Position numbers and translations under genes: made by a program
Notes under the pieces: model-generated
Seen by the model: only the letters and a program-made list of their open reading frames with translations
Told to the model about the DNA's origin: nothing
Database searches by the model: none
Assembly: GCF_020073745.1 (NCBI RefSeq)
Contig: NZ_JAIRAU010000001.1
Coordinates: 682,001 to 746,000, forward strand
DNA length: 64,000 nucleotides
Origin: Nannocystis pusilla
Lineage (GTDB): Bacteria; Myxococcota_A; Polyangia; Nannocystales; Nannocystaceae
Reading direction: 5' to 3'
Shown here: in pieces, positions 54,101 through 64,000 of the stretch
How positions within the stretch are numbered: position 1 is the stretch's first letter
How the letters are laid out: each line of letters opens with the position of its first letter

Positions 54101-55738
54101 CTAGGCGCCGAACAGGGCGAGGGCGAAGCTGATGTCGTCGGAGGCGGGGGCGCGGCCGCGGTGGGCGGCGAGGCGGTCCTTGAGCTGGCCTTCGAACCAC
54201 TCGAGGTCGGGCTTGCGGCCGGTGGCGCGGCGGATGTCGGCGACCATCTCGGTGAGGCCGTCGACGCCGAGGATCTTGTCTTCCTCATTAAAACACTCGG
54301 ACAGGCCGTCGGAGTAGAGGAGGAGCAGCTCGCCGGGGCGGAGGCGGTCGGTGCTGAGCTCGAGGTCGATGTCGAGGAGGCCGATCGGCATGCCCTCGGC
54401 GAGGCGGAGCTCGCGGATGGCCCCGTTCGGGCTGACGACCATCGGCGCAGGGTGGCCGCAGTTGACGGCCTCGAGCGCGCCGGTGCGCGGGTCGATGAGC
54501 GCGGCCGCGAGGGTCACGAAGGTCTCGCCGCTCCAGGTGTCGAGCAGCTGGCGGTTGAGGGTGTGGACCAGGTCCGGCAGCGACATGCCCTGGCGCACCG
54601 CGAGGTGGACGGTGGTGTGCAGGCCGGAGGCGATCAGCGCGGCGTCGATGCCCTTGCCGGCGACGTCCATGACGGTGACGAGGACGCGGCCGTCGCGGGT
54701 GGCGAGCGCGTCGACGTAGTCGCCGCCGACGCCCTTGCACGGGGTGAAGCCGAAGCCGATCTGAAGTGAACCGGAGGACATGTCCCGCGGGACAAGTCGG
54801 GCCTGGATCGCGGCGGCGCGCCGCAGCTCCTCCTCGAGCAGGGCCTGGCGCTGGGCCGCCTCGCGCGCCGACCAGGCGTCCTCGGCCTGGCGGTACATGG
54901 CGGACGCGAGCGAGGCGAGGGCGAGCCACTCGGCGGTGCCGTACTGGCCGGGGAACATGACGTAGAGGACGTCGAGGTGCTCGGCGTCGCCGCGGATCGG
55001 GCAGGCGACGGCGGCGGTGGCCTGGCCGCCGAACACGACCGACATCTGGACCATGTCGACCTTGCGCGGGCCGGCCGGGCCGGAGCTGGCGAGCACCGGG
55101 TTCTCGCTGGCGAGCACGGCCTTGATCACCGAGCGGCTGATCGGCGGCTCGCCGCCGGCGCCGGTGGGACCCGAGAGAATCTCGGGCGCGCTGGCGTCGG
55201 CGCGGAGGATCCGCAGGACCACGGCGGCGTTGCCGTGGAAGTGCGCGCTGGTCATCAGCTCGCACAGCCGGAGCATGCGCTGGTCGGCCTGCGCCTCGGC
55301 CAGCAGCGCGGCGCTGAAGCCGAGGACGCGCGAGAGGTGCGAGGCGTCGATCTTCGGCGGCCCCAGCTCCTGCAGGGTGCGCGCGGGCCCGAAGGCGCCG
55401 TCGGTGACGCTGGTGCGCGGGCGCGCGGCGGGGCGCAGCGGAGCGGGGCCGGCGTGGAAGACGAGGTCGAACTCGTCGATGCGCAGGACGTCGCCCGACT
55501 GCAAGGCCCGCTCGCCGGCGACGCGGGTGCCGTTGACGCCGGTGCCGTTGCGGCTGCCGAGGTCGCGCACGCGCCAGCCGGCTTCGTCGCAGATCAGCTC
55601 GGCGTGCTGGCGCGAGACCGAGGTGGTGTTGAGGACGACGTCGCAGTCAGGAGAGCGGCCGACGACGACGCGACGCCCGACGAGGTTGACGTTGGTGACG
55701 GGAGCCTGGCCCCGGCGGATCTCCAACCATCCGGCCAC
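54101..55738 (-). CDS. FHA - GAF-like - SpoIIE/PP2C serine phosphatase
   Basis: 545 residues, started at GTG 55738 because the FHA fold begins there. The FHA domain has GRRVVVGRSPDCDVVLNTTSVSRQHAELI, then RDLGSRNGTGVNG (binds phospho-Thr). A middle domain of about 160 residues resembles GAF. The C-terminal phosphatase (PP2C-like) shows RLVPRD..., GVGGDYVDAL (metal-binding), VTVMDVAGKGIDAALIA, GHPAPMVVSPNG, LLLLYSDGLSECFN and ending DDISFALALFGA. Such proteins read phospho-Thr from kinases and dephosphorylate STAS-type anti-anti-sigma factors, possibly the PAS-STAS protein upstream. A 6-4-6 palindrome at 54780 encodes VPRDMSSG. Confidence 0.92.
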   Translation of the reverse strand: MAGWLEIRRGQAPVTNVNLVGRRVVVGRSPDCDVVLNTTSVSRQHAELICDEAGWRVRDLGSRNGTGVNGTRVAGERALQSGDVLRIDEFDLVFHAGPAPLRPAARPRTSVTDGAFGPARTLQELGPPKIDASHLSRVLGFSAALLAEAQADQRMLRLCELMTSAHFHGNAAVVLRILRADASAPEILSGPTGAGGEPPISRSVIKAVLASENPVLASSGPAGPRKVDMVQMSVVFGGQATAAVACPIRGDAEHLDVLYVMFPGQYGTAEWLALASLASAMYRQAEDAWSAREAAQRQALLEEELRRAAAIQARLVPRDMSSGSLQIGFGFTPCKGVGGDYVDALATRDGRVLVTVMDVAGKGIDAALIASGLHTTVHLAVRQGMSLPDLVHTLNRQLLDTWSGETFVTLAAALIDPRTGALEAVNCGHPAPMVVSPNGAIRELRLAEGMPIGLLDIDLELSTDRLRPGELLLLYSDGLSECFNEEDKILGVDGLTEMVADIRRATGRKPDLEWFEGQLKDRLAAHRGRAPASDDISFALALFGA

Positions 55739-56058
55739 GGATCCACGATAAACCAAAAGCGCGGGCGGGGGCGCGCGGACGCTCCCGCACGGCCGCAGCC
55801 GCGGCCAGGCGGGCCCCCCGGTCCGGTGCAGCCGGGCGGGCGGGGGTTGCGGGGGAGCCGCTCGGCCTCGCCGGCGTGTTCGCGGCGAGGGGGCCCGGGC
55901 GAGGGACTCGAAGGCCCGGCGGTTCGCTGCAGGTGCACGCGAGGACCGGAGGTCGGCGCCCACGCGAGCCGCGACCGAGTGAGTCGCCTCCGCGCGGCGG
56001 TGACTTCGTGTCGCGCCGCGGCGCGTGGTGCGTGCGGGGGCAGCTCGGGGCCGCGGTT

Positions 56059-56450
56059 GTGATGCGGGGCGACGTCGGAGGTTGCGACGCGGAGAGCGGT
56101 GCCCCGGAGTGATGCGGAGGCGACGTCGGAGGTTGCGACGCGGAGAGCGGGAGTGATGCCCGGGAGTGATGCGGGGCGACGTCGGAGGTTGCGACGCGGA
56201 GAGCGGTGCCCCGGAGTGATGCGGAGGCGACGTCGGAGGTTGCGACGCGGAGAGCGTGTGATGCCTCGGAGTGATGCGGGGCGACGTCGGAGGTTGCGAC
56301 GCGGAGAGCGGGAGTGATGCCCGGGAGTGATGCGGGGGACCTCGGAGGTTGCGATGCGGAGAGCGGGAGTGATGCCCGGGAGTGATGCGGGGCGACGTCG
56401 GAGGTTGCGATGCGGAGAGCGTGCGATGCCCCGGAGTGATGCGGGGCGAG
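56059..56450. repeat. Tandem repeat of about 54 bp, eight copies
   Basis: Each copy runs GTGATGCGGGGCGACGTCGG-AGGTTGCGACGCGGAGAGCG plus a short variable spacer (GTGCCCCGGA, GGAGTGATGCCCGGGA or similar); starts are near 56059, 56109, 56166, 56215, 56270, 56327, 56381 and 56436. Spacing varies from 49 to 57. Both strands have long open frames (for example RRRRLRRGER), which I take as composition artefacts. It lies in the 55739-56559 gap, where no gene is supported. Not CRISPR: spacers are only a few variable bases. Confidence 0.75.
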
Positions 56451-56559
56451 GCGTGGTGGTCGTGGGGCACGACGAGCGACGCGGGCCGCTGCGCTGCAGG
56501 GCCCGCGTCTTCGGCGGTGCGAGGGATGGACGAGCGCGACGTCGCGTCGCGCCGGGCGG

Positions 56560-58077
56560 TCACTTGCCGGCGGGGGTCTTCGGGGTGAAGTACACCTGGC
56601 CCTGCGAGAGGGCGTAGGTGACCTTCAGGTTCTTGAGCAGGGGCACGTTGATGTAGCCGCCGAGCTCGAAGCCGCCGAGCTCGACGACCTGGGCGAGGCC
56701 GCCGTCGGGCGGGGTGTTGGCGAGGACGAGGCCGCCGACGCCCTTGACCCCGAGCTCGCCGAGCTTGGCCTGGTCGATGTAGACCATCTTGAGGCCGGCG
56801 TTGGGGTCGTCGAGCGGGTCGAGCTCGCGGGGCAGGTGGCCGCTCTTGAGGTAGTTCTTCTTGGCGACGGTGAGGGCCGTGCCGTAGGAGCCGCCGAGCC
56901 AGGCGTAGAACTGCTGGTCGGAGCCGTCGAGGACGACGGGGACGCTCGGGACGAGGAACAGGTGGAGGTCGAGCAGGAGCAGCGGCGAGGCGATCGCGCC
57001 CGCGGGCGCGCCGGTCGGCGGGGCGCTCTGCAGCTCGAGCGAGGCGTTGGGGAAGTCGAAGGTGATCGCGCCGATCTTGCTCAGGACCTGGCGACCGAGC
57101 AGGAGCCCGGGGGTCTCGCCGAGGCCGAAGGTCGAGAGGTCGTCGACGATCGCCGGGATGTTGGTGATCTTGAGGTCGCCGAACTTGACCTCGGGGACGA
57201 GCACGATGCTGGTCTCGGCGTCGCTGCCGAAGGTCTTGATCTTGGCGATCTCCTTCAGCTTGAGCTGGTCGGCCAGGGCCTTGTGGATCCGCGCCTCCTC
57301 GCGCAGCTCGAGCAGGAGCACCCGCGCATACTCGCCGCCGATCGTCGCGCCGGCGTGCTTGAGGCCCTGGGTCGGATCGATCTGCAGGTCGGAGGTGCCC
57401 TTGGCGCCCTCGACCTTGGCCAGCTCGCCCTTGCCCTCGAGCGGGCGCATGAACGCGGCGTGGCTCTGCAGCAGCGGCAGCAGCGGGTTGTCGGGCTCGA
57501 TCAGCTTGAACACCGCGTCGAGCGTCTTGACCGCGTTGGCGGCGTCGAGCTGGGCGTAGTAGCTCCACAGCTTGATCAGCAGCGGGTCGATCTGGTTCTG
57601 GTCGGCGGCCAGGATCGTGTCCTGCAGCTCGATCGCCGACTTGTGGTCGCCCGCGGCCTGGTAGTTGCGGCCGAGGCCGACGGCCGCGCCGAAGTTCTTG
57701 CGGTCGAGCTCGAGCGCCTCCTTGAAGGCCTTGGTCGAGCCGACGTAGTCACCCGCGCGCCAGCTCGCGGCCCCGAGCACCGCGTAGGCGTCGGCGTTCT
57801 TCGACTCGGCCTCGAGCGCCCGCTTGGCCCGGTCGCGCGCGGAGGCCCAGCGGCCGCTGGCGAGGTCCTTGTTGGCCAGCGCGACCAGCGTGTCGGCCTT
57901 GGCCGCCTTCTGCGCCTCGGCCCGCTTGCGGTCGGCCTCCTCGACCGACATGCCCTTCTCGCCCGGGGCGGTGGTGTCGCCCTTCTTGCCGCACGCCGCG
58001 GTGGTGAGGGTCAGGGCGAACAGGCCCAGCAGACCGGGACGGAAGGACTGGCGAAGCGTACGAAGGTCGCGCGACAT
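56560..58077 (-). CDS. TPR lipoprotein with a degenerate aspartyl-protease-like domain
   Basis: 505 residues. Signal with lipobox (LFALTLTTAACGK). Residues ~45-250 are three to four TPR helices (RWASARDRAKRALEAESKNADAYAVLGAASWRAGDYVGSTKAFKEALE and following). After residue 260 the pattern resembles a retropepsin-like domain (LVPEVKFGDLKITNIPAIVDDLSTFG...GLLLGRQVLSKIGAITFDFPNASLEL). Where DTG would stand the sequence is LLLELREEARIHKAL, with no DTG/DSG; it is probably a pseudo-protease. The role may be an outer-membrane or periplasmic scaffold. Confidence 0.78.
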   Translation of the reverse strand: MSRDLRTLRQSFRPGLLGLFALTLTTAACGKKGDTTAPGEKGMSVEEADRKRAEAQKAAKADTLVALANKDLASGRWASARDRAKRALEAESKNADAYAVLGAASWRAGDYVGSTKAFKEALELDRKNFGAAVGLGRNYQAAGDHKSAIELQDTILAADQNQIDPLLIKLWSYYAQLDAANAVKTLDAVFKLIEPDNPLLPLLQSHAAFMRPLEGKGELAKVEGAKGTSDLQIDPTQGLKHAGATIGGEYARVLLLELREEARIHKALADQLKLKEIAKIKTFGSDAETSIVLVPEVKFGDLKITNIPAIVDDLSTFGLGETPGLLLGRQVLSKIGAITFDFPNASLELQSAPPTGAPAGAIASPLLLLDLHLFLVPSVPVVLDGSDQQFYAWLGGSYGTALTVAKKNYLKSGHLPRELDPLDDPNAGLKMVYIDQAKLGELGVKGVGGLVLANTPPDGGLAQVVELGGFELGGYINVPLLKNLKVTYALSQGQVYFTPKTPAGK

Positions 58078-58228
58078 GAACTCTCCAGCCCGGGACGCAG
58101 GGGCCCCGAGCGGGCGGAGCATACCCGCGGGGGCGGCCGTCCAGCAACGCCCAGGCGCGGGGGCGGGGGCCGACGCCATGGCGTGGAAGGCCACGCACCC
58201 GGGCCGGGGCGGGAGAATTACGCGACGG

Positions 58229-59284
58229 TCAGGCGATCGGACGGGCTTCGGAAGGGCCGCCCGGCGAGGGATCGGCCGGGCTCCGGCGCCGGTCGCGGCC
58301 GAGGAGGACGAGGCCGGGGAGGGCCAGGGCGGCGGCGCCGACGAGGCCGAGCAGGTACATCAGGGCGCCGAAGCTGGCCCCAGGCCCGAGCAGATCGGCG
58401 GGGCCGACGAACAACTGCAGGGCCAGGGCGGCGCCGAACTGGAAGCTGCCGACCTGCGCCGGCCCGCCCGGCAGCTGGATGCTGAGGCCGACGACGGCGA
58501 CGATCACGGCGGCCTCGCCAGGGCCGAGGTCGAGGCCGCAAGCCCGCAACACCAGCCACAACTGCAGGAGGGTGATCGCCCAGTAGAGGATCGAGGCCAG
58601 CGCGAGGGCGAGACCCCGGGCGCTGGTGAAGAGCGGGCGCAGGGCGGCCGCGAGGTGGAGCACGAACTCGCCGAGGCGCGCGCCGAGGAGCGGACGCACG
58701 AGGCCGCCGAGGCGCTCGTGGTGCCGCGGGGGGGTGAAGGCCAGGAACACGAGCGCGAGCAGCAGGCCGGCGAACACGGCGCCCGAGGCCAGACCGAAGC
58801 GCTCGACCGAACCCACGAGCGCGGCGAACTCGGGGCTGAAGGCGGTCGACAGGCCGAGGCCGAGGAACAACATGCCGACCACGAGCAGGCCGTCGAGCAG
58901 CCGCTCGGAGGCGATCGCGGCGACCGCCTCGGGCATGCCGAGCCCGGCGACGCCGGCGCGCGCGAGGATCAACGGCCGCGACAGCTCGCCGAGCCGCAAC
59001 GGCAACAACAAGATGACGAGGAACGAGACCAGGCCGCTGCCGAGCAACAAGTCCCGAGAGACAGGTACGCTCGGCGGCAAGGCCCAGCGCAGCCGCGCGG
59101 CCCGCGTGAGGCTGTAGGGGACATGCAGCAGGACGGCGAGCGCGAGGAGGTCGGGGCGCGGGAGGTGCAAGACGTCGGGCCACAGCGGGACCCGCCGCGA
59201 GGCGAGCCACAACAGCACCACGGCGCCGACGCACGACGCGCCCCACAACACGGCGCGCCGTCGCGGAGGTGTGGGCCCGACCAC
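58229..59284 (-). CDS. LPG-synthase-TM/UPF0104-family integral membrane protein
   Basis: 351 residues with about eight hydrophobic helices. The family's core is visible in RLRWALP...SRDLLLGSGLVSFLVILLLPLRLGELSRPLIL, SERLLDGLLVVGMLFLGLG, and LSIQLPGGPAQVGSFQFGAALALQLF ('P..P...G.fe.a'). This is the YbhN/AglD-like flippase fold found fused to lysyl-phosphatidylglycerol synthases or alone; here it is alone. A lipid or lipid-linked sugar substrate is likely but not known. 6-4-6 palindrome at 59049. Confidence 0.85.
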   Translation of the reverse strand: MVGPTPPRRRAVLWGASCVGAVVLLWLASRRVPLWPDVLHLPRPDLLALAVLLHVPYSLTRAARLRWALPPSVPVSRDLLLGSGLVSFLVILLLPLRLGELSRPLILARAGVAGLGMPEAVAAIASERLLDGLLVVGMLFLGLGLSTAFSPEFAALVGSVERFGLASGAVFAGLLLALVFLAFTPPRHHERLGGLVRPLLGARLGEFVLHLAAALRPLFTSARGLALALASILYWAITLLQLWLVLRACGLDLGPGEAAVIVAVVGLSIQLPGGPAQVGSFQFGAALALQLFVGPADLLGPGASFGALMYLLGLVGAAALALPGLVLLGRDRRRSPADPSPGGPSEARPIA

Positions 59285-59586
59285 GGCGCCACTCTACGGC
59301 GTCCGCCGCCCGCGGCGGAAGCGGCGGCCGCAGGAGGCGCCGTGAGGAGGGCCGCGACGCGAGCGCGGCGCGCGAGTGTGGACCGGCAACGCGCAGAGAT
59401 CTCGCACCTGTCGCGCCGATCGGCGGGGGCGAAGGCGAGGAATCACCGCCGAGAGCTCGAAGGCGAGGAAATCAGTGCCCGGCGCTCGGGAGCGGACCTG
59501 TCGCTCGGGACACGAGCGCTCCTCGACCTCGAGGTTCATGTCGCCGACGACAGCATCCGCGCGCGGCCGGGGCGGTCGCGCGGAAG

Positions 59587-59602
59587 ATGTCTTCAGAGAC
59601 AT
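59587..59602. repeat. 6-4-6 dispersed palindrome after clpB
   Basis: ATGTCT-tcag-AGACAT, ten bases beyond the clpB stop, in terminator position. The gap 59285-59612 otherwise holds nothing I recognise. Confidence 0.65.
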
Positions 59603-59612
59603 GTCATGAGGG

Positions 59613-62231
<2,619 letters not shown>

Positions 62232-62451
62232 GGGGGTTCCTCGGGCGGGGCGTCGACAGGGACTCGGGGGTTGCGGCTAGCCTGGGCTCGCGTGTCAAAA
62301 TGGCAACGCGACCGTCCGAGCGCGTGCGCGTCCCGGTTCCTCACGCGGCGGCCGCACTTGCGCGAGCGCCTGCCCGGGCGCAAGCTTTTGGGCTTTGCGC
62401 GCGCGGTGGCAGTTGCAGCCGGCGAGGTTCCCGGGCAGCTTGAAGCGAGCC

Positions 62452-63651
62452 ATGGCCCGCGTTCCTGCCGCTGTCGATCCGTCCTTCGCCTTTGCCGCTG
62501 CGCTGGCGCTGTCGTGCGGCGCGCCCCCGCCGAAGGCCGATTCGCCGGCGCCGGAGGCCGCGTCCGCGTCCGCGCCGGCGCCGGCCCACGGCGCCGCGGC
62601 GGAGAGCCCGCCATCGGCCGCCGGTCCGGGGGTGCAGAGCGACGGCGAGATCGTGTCGGCGGTGAAGTGGATCGAGGGCGACCTCGAGGCGGCGCTCGCA
62701 GCGGCGAAGGCCGAGAGCAAGCTGGTGTTCGTCGACGTCGGCGCGTACTGGTGCCCGCCGTGCCGCGAGCTCGAGGAGAAGGTGTTCACGCGGGCCGACG
62801 TCGGCGAGGTGCTGACGAGCAAGTACGTGGCGCTGCACGTCGACGCCGAGAAGGGCGAGGGGCCCGAGCTGGTCGCTCGCTACAAGGTGCAGGCCTATCC
62901 GACGCTGCTGGTGCTCGACGCCGGCGGCGTGGAGAAGGGCCGCCTCGTCGACGCGATGGAGCCGACGGCCTTGCTCGCCGCGCTCGAGAAGATCGCCGCC
63001 GGCGGCGACGTGCTCGCCGAGCTCGAGCACAAGGTCCAGGCCGCGCCCGACGACCTGGAGGCGCGCTACGAGCTGGCGGTCGCGTACGCGCTGGCGGCCC
63101 GGCGCGCCCAGGCCGACGCGGAGTTCGAGCGCGTGATCGCGGGCGACCCCGACAACGCCAGGGGCCTCGCGGCCAGGGCGATGTCCGACCGCGCGGCCTT
63201 CCTGGTCGCCAAGATCGACGGCGACTCCGAGCGGGCGGTCGCGCTCTACAAGGAGCTGCAGGCCAAGTTCCCCGCGGCGAAGGAGAGCGTGCGGGCCTAC
63301 CGGGCGATCGGCCGCGAGCTGCACAAGCTCGGGCGCGACGCCGAGGCGGTCGCCAGCCTCGAGGCGATGGTCGCGACCGACCCGAGCAACAGCGACCTCA
63401 AGAGCTCGTTCGGGTGGTTCGCGTTCCGCGAGCGCTGCGGGCAGGCGTCGGCGCTCAAGGAGGTCGACGCCGCGATCGCGCGGGCGGGCGACGACGCCGA
63501 GCTCTACTATTTGCGGGCCGAGCTGCAGCACCAGCTCGGGCGCGGCGCCGAGGCGCTCGCGGCGATCCGCGAGGCCGCCCGGCTCGAGCCGGAGTCGGCG
63601 TTCTACAAGCGCCAGGTGCGGCGCTTCACCGAGCTGTCTGGAGGGACATGA
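62452..63651 (+). CDS. Thioredoxin-like - TPR lipoprotein
   Basis: 399 residues from ATG 62452. A lipobox-like site (FAAALALSCGAPP) is followed by an Ala/Pro stalk. Then a thioredoxin-fold domain with VFVDVGAYWCPPCRELEEKVF (redox-active CPPC) and VQAYPTLLVLDAGG (cis-Pro). The C-terminal half has TPR-type repeats (ARYELAVAYALAARRAQADAEFERVIAGDPDNARGLAARAM). A periplasmic disulphide reductase, DsbD-C-like, with a protein-docking arm is likely. It is divergent from clpB. The stop overlaps the next gene. Confidence 0.85.
   Translation: MARVPAAVDPSFAFAAALALSCGAPPPKADSPAPEAASASAPAPAHGAAAESPPSAAGPGVQSDGEIVSAVKWIEGDLEAALAAAKAESKLVFVDVGAYWCPPCRELEEKVFTRADVGEVLTSKYVALHVDAEKGEGPELVARYKVQAYPTLLVLDAGGVEKGRLVDAMEPTALLAALEKIAAGGDVLAELEHKVQAAPDDLEARYELAVAYALAARRAQADAEFERVIAGDPDNARGLAARAMSDRAAFLVAKIDGDSERAVALYKELQAKFPAAKESVRAYRAIGRELHKLGRDAEAVASLEAMVATDPSNSDLKSSFGWFAFRERCGQASALKEVDAAIARAGDDAELYYLRAELQHQLGRGAEALAAIREAARLEPESAFYKRQVRRFTELSGGT
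63634..63649. repeat. 6-4-6 dispersed palindrome at a gene junction
   Basis: CTGTCT-ggag-GGACAT spans the end of the thioredoxin gene; the loop GGAG is also the only purine-rich stretch that could act as ribosome-binding site for the next gene. Confidence 0.65.
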
Positions 63652-64000
63652 TGGTGTCGACCACCGGCCTCGTCGCGCTCGCGACCGCGCTCGCGCTGGC
63701 GGCGCCCCCACCGCCGCCGAGCGATCCCGAGGCGCTCGGCGGTTACTACGCCTTCGGCGAGAACCGCGAACGCGAACCGGTCGACGGCCACGAGAAGGTC
63801 GTCACCGGCTCGATCATCCTCCCGCTGGGCCTGCTGCGCACCGGCTTCGGCGCGGCGATGTACGTGATGGCCATGCCGCAGTACTGCAACCGCGTCTACG
63901 GCTCGAACGCGAGCGACCAGACCTGCCGCGGTTTGCAGGTCTACGGGCTCGTGGGCGTGGGCATGGGCGGGCTGATGGCCGTCACCGGCGCGGTATTTCT
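63648..64000 (+). CDS. Exported/membrane protein, partial (runs off the right edge)
   Basis: About 117 residues are visible. The start is ATG at 63648 (ATGA overlap with the upstream stop), or the ATG at 63651. N-terminal hydrophobic segment (TTGLVALATALALAAPPP) looks like a signal peptide, then GYYAFGENREREPVDGHEK, a hydrophobic helix SIILPLGLLRTGFGAAMYVMAM, two Cys (YCNRV, TCRGL) and another helix (GLVGVGMGGLMAVTGAVF). No family recognised. Translational overlap suggests it works with the thioredoxin-TPR protein. Confidence 0.6.
   Translation, partial: MMVSTTGLVALATALALAAPPPPPSDPEALGGYYAFGENREREPVDGHEKVVTGSIILPLGLLRTGFGAAMYVMAMPQYCNRVYGSNASDQTCRGLQVYGLVGVGMGGLMAVTGAVF

Noticed and set aside
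56059..56450. CRISPR array or repeat-coding ORF (RRRRLRRGER)
   Set aside because: Spacers are short and similar, and the frames on both strands are repeat artefacts without start signals.

Overview
The window is very GC-rich (low-70s percent G+C by eye), densely coded, and reads as a myxobacterial chromosome, most like the Nannocystaceae. The reasons are several secreted lipoproteins with Thr/Ser-rich stalks followed by Cys-rich modules (including CGNGxxExGEQCDDGN repeats), a Cys-rich protein with a C-terminal sorting tail, an FHA-SpoIIE phosphatase, a Ser/Thr kinase with TPRs, and many one- and two-component regulators. This assignment is inference; there is no rRNA and I saw no tRNA. No transposase or CRISPR array was recognised.

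Layout. 1-1.9 kb: an RND efflux adaptor (cut by the left edge) facing a TetR regulator. 2.2-18.4 kb: exported proteins (DUF4215-type lipoprotein, beta-propeller lipoprotein, M23 peptidase, DUF6209 protein, two-lobed aspartyl protease, FG-GAP protein), with a MarR regulator, a DUF1398-SnoaL fusion and a glutathione transferase among them. 18.7-19.6 kb: nudC. 20-28.9 kb: a ribosomally synthesised peptide (RiPP) locus. It has two precursors of 53 and 55 residues with a GG leader and a core ending PPPKTxMCPSW, then an isoprenyl-synthase-like enzyme, a metallo-beta-lactamase-fold protein, a 121-residue helical protein, a LanB dehydratase split across two frames, and a C39-peptidase ABC exporter. 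29-32 kb: a histidine kinase/NtrC pair. 32-36 kb: a four-repeat protein, a pyroglutamyl-peptidase-like protein whose halves are in swapped order, a TauE permease and a LysR regulator. 36.6-39.8 kb: a 1057-residue modular PDZ protein. 39.8-40.6 kb: tandem repeats. 40.7-46.5 kb: GFA enzyme, AraC regulator, exported protein, Ser/Thr kinase. 46.6-51.1 kb: a 1502-residue WGR protein with a histone-H1-like tail. 51-64 kb: PAS-STAS protein, membrane protein, FHA-SpoIIE phosphatase, TPR lipoprotein, UPF0104-type membrane protein, clpB, a thioredoxin-TPR lipoprotein and the start of another gene.

Two things stand out. First, the RiPP locus pairs a LanB-type dehydratase with a ComQ-like isoprenyl synthase on precursors that end in Trp, and has no LanC cyclase. 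In the logic of the known families, the precursor would be dehydrated on Thr/Ser by glutamyl-tRNA chemistry, possibly prenylated on Trp (or Cys), cut after GG and exported by the C39 ABC protein. I know of no described system with this set, but that needs a database check. Second, a short interrupted palindrome of strict 6-4-6 architecture (about MTGTCY-N4-RGACAK) recurs more than 40 times, both between genes and in frame inside genes, with compensatory changes between the arms. This is a dispersed hairpin family I cannot assign to any named element.

Nearly all long reading frames antisense to these genes are composition artefacts of the GC-rich third codon positions.
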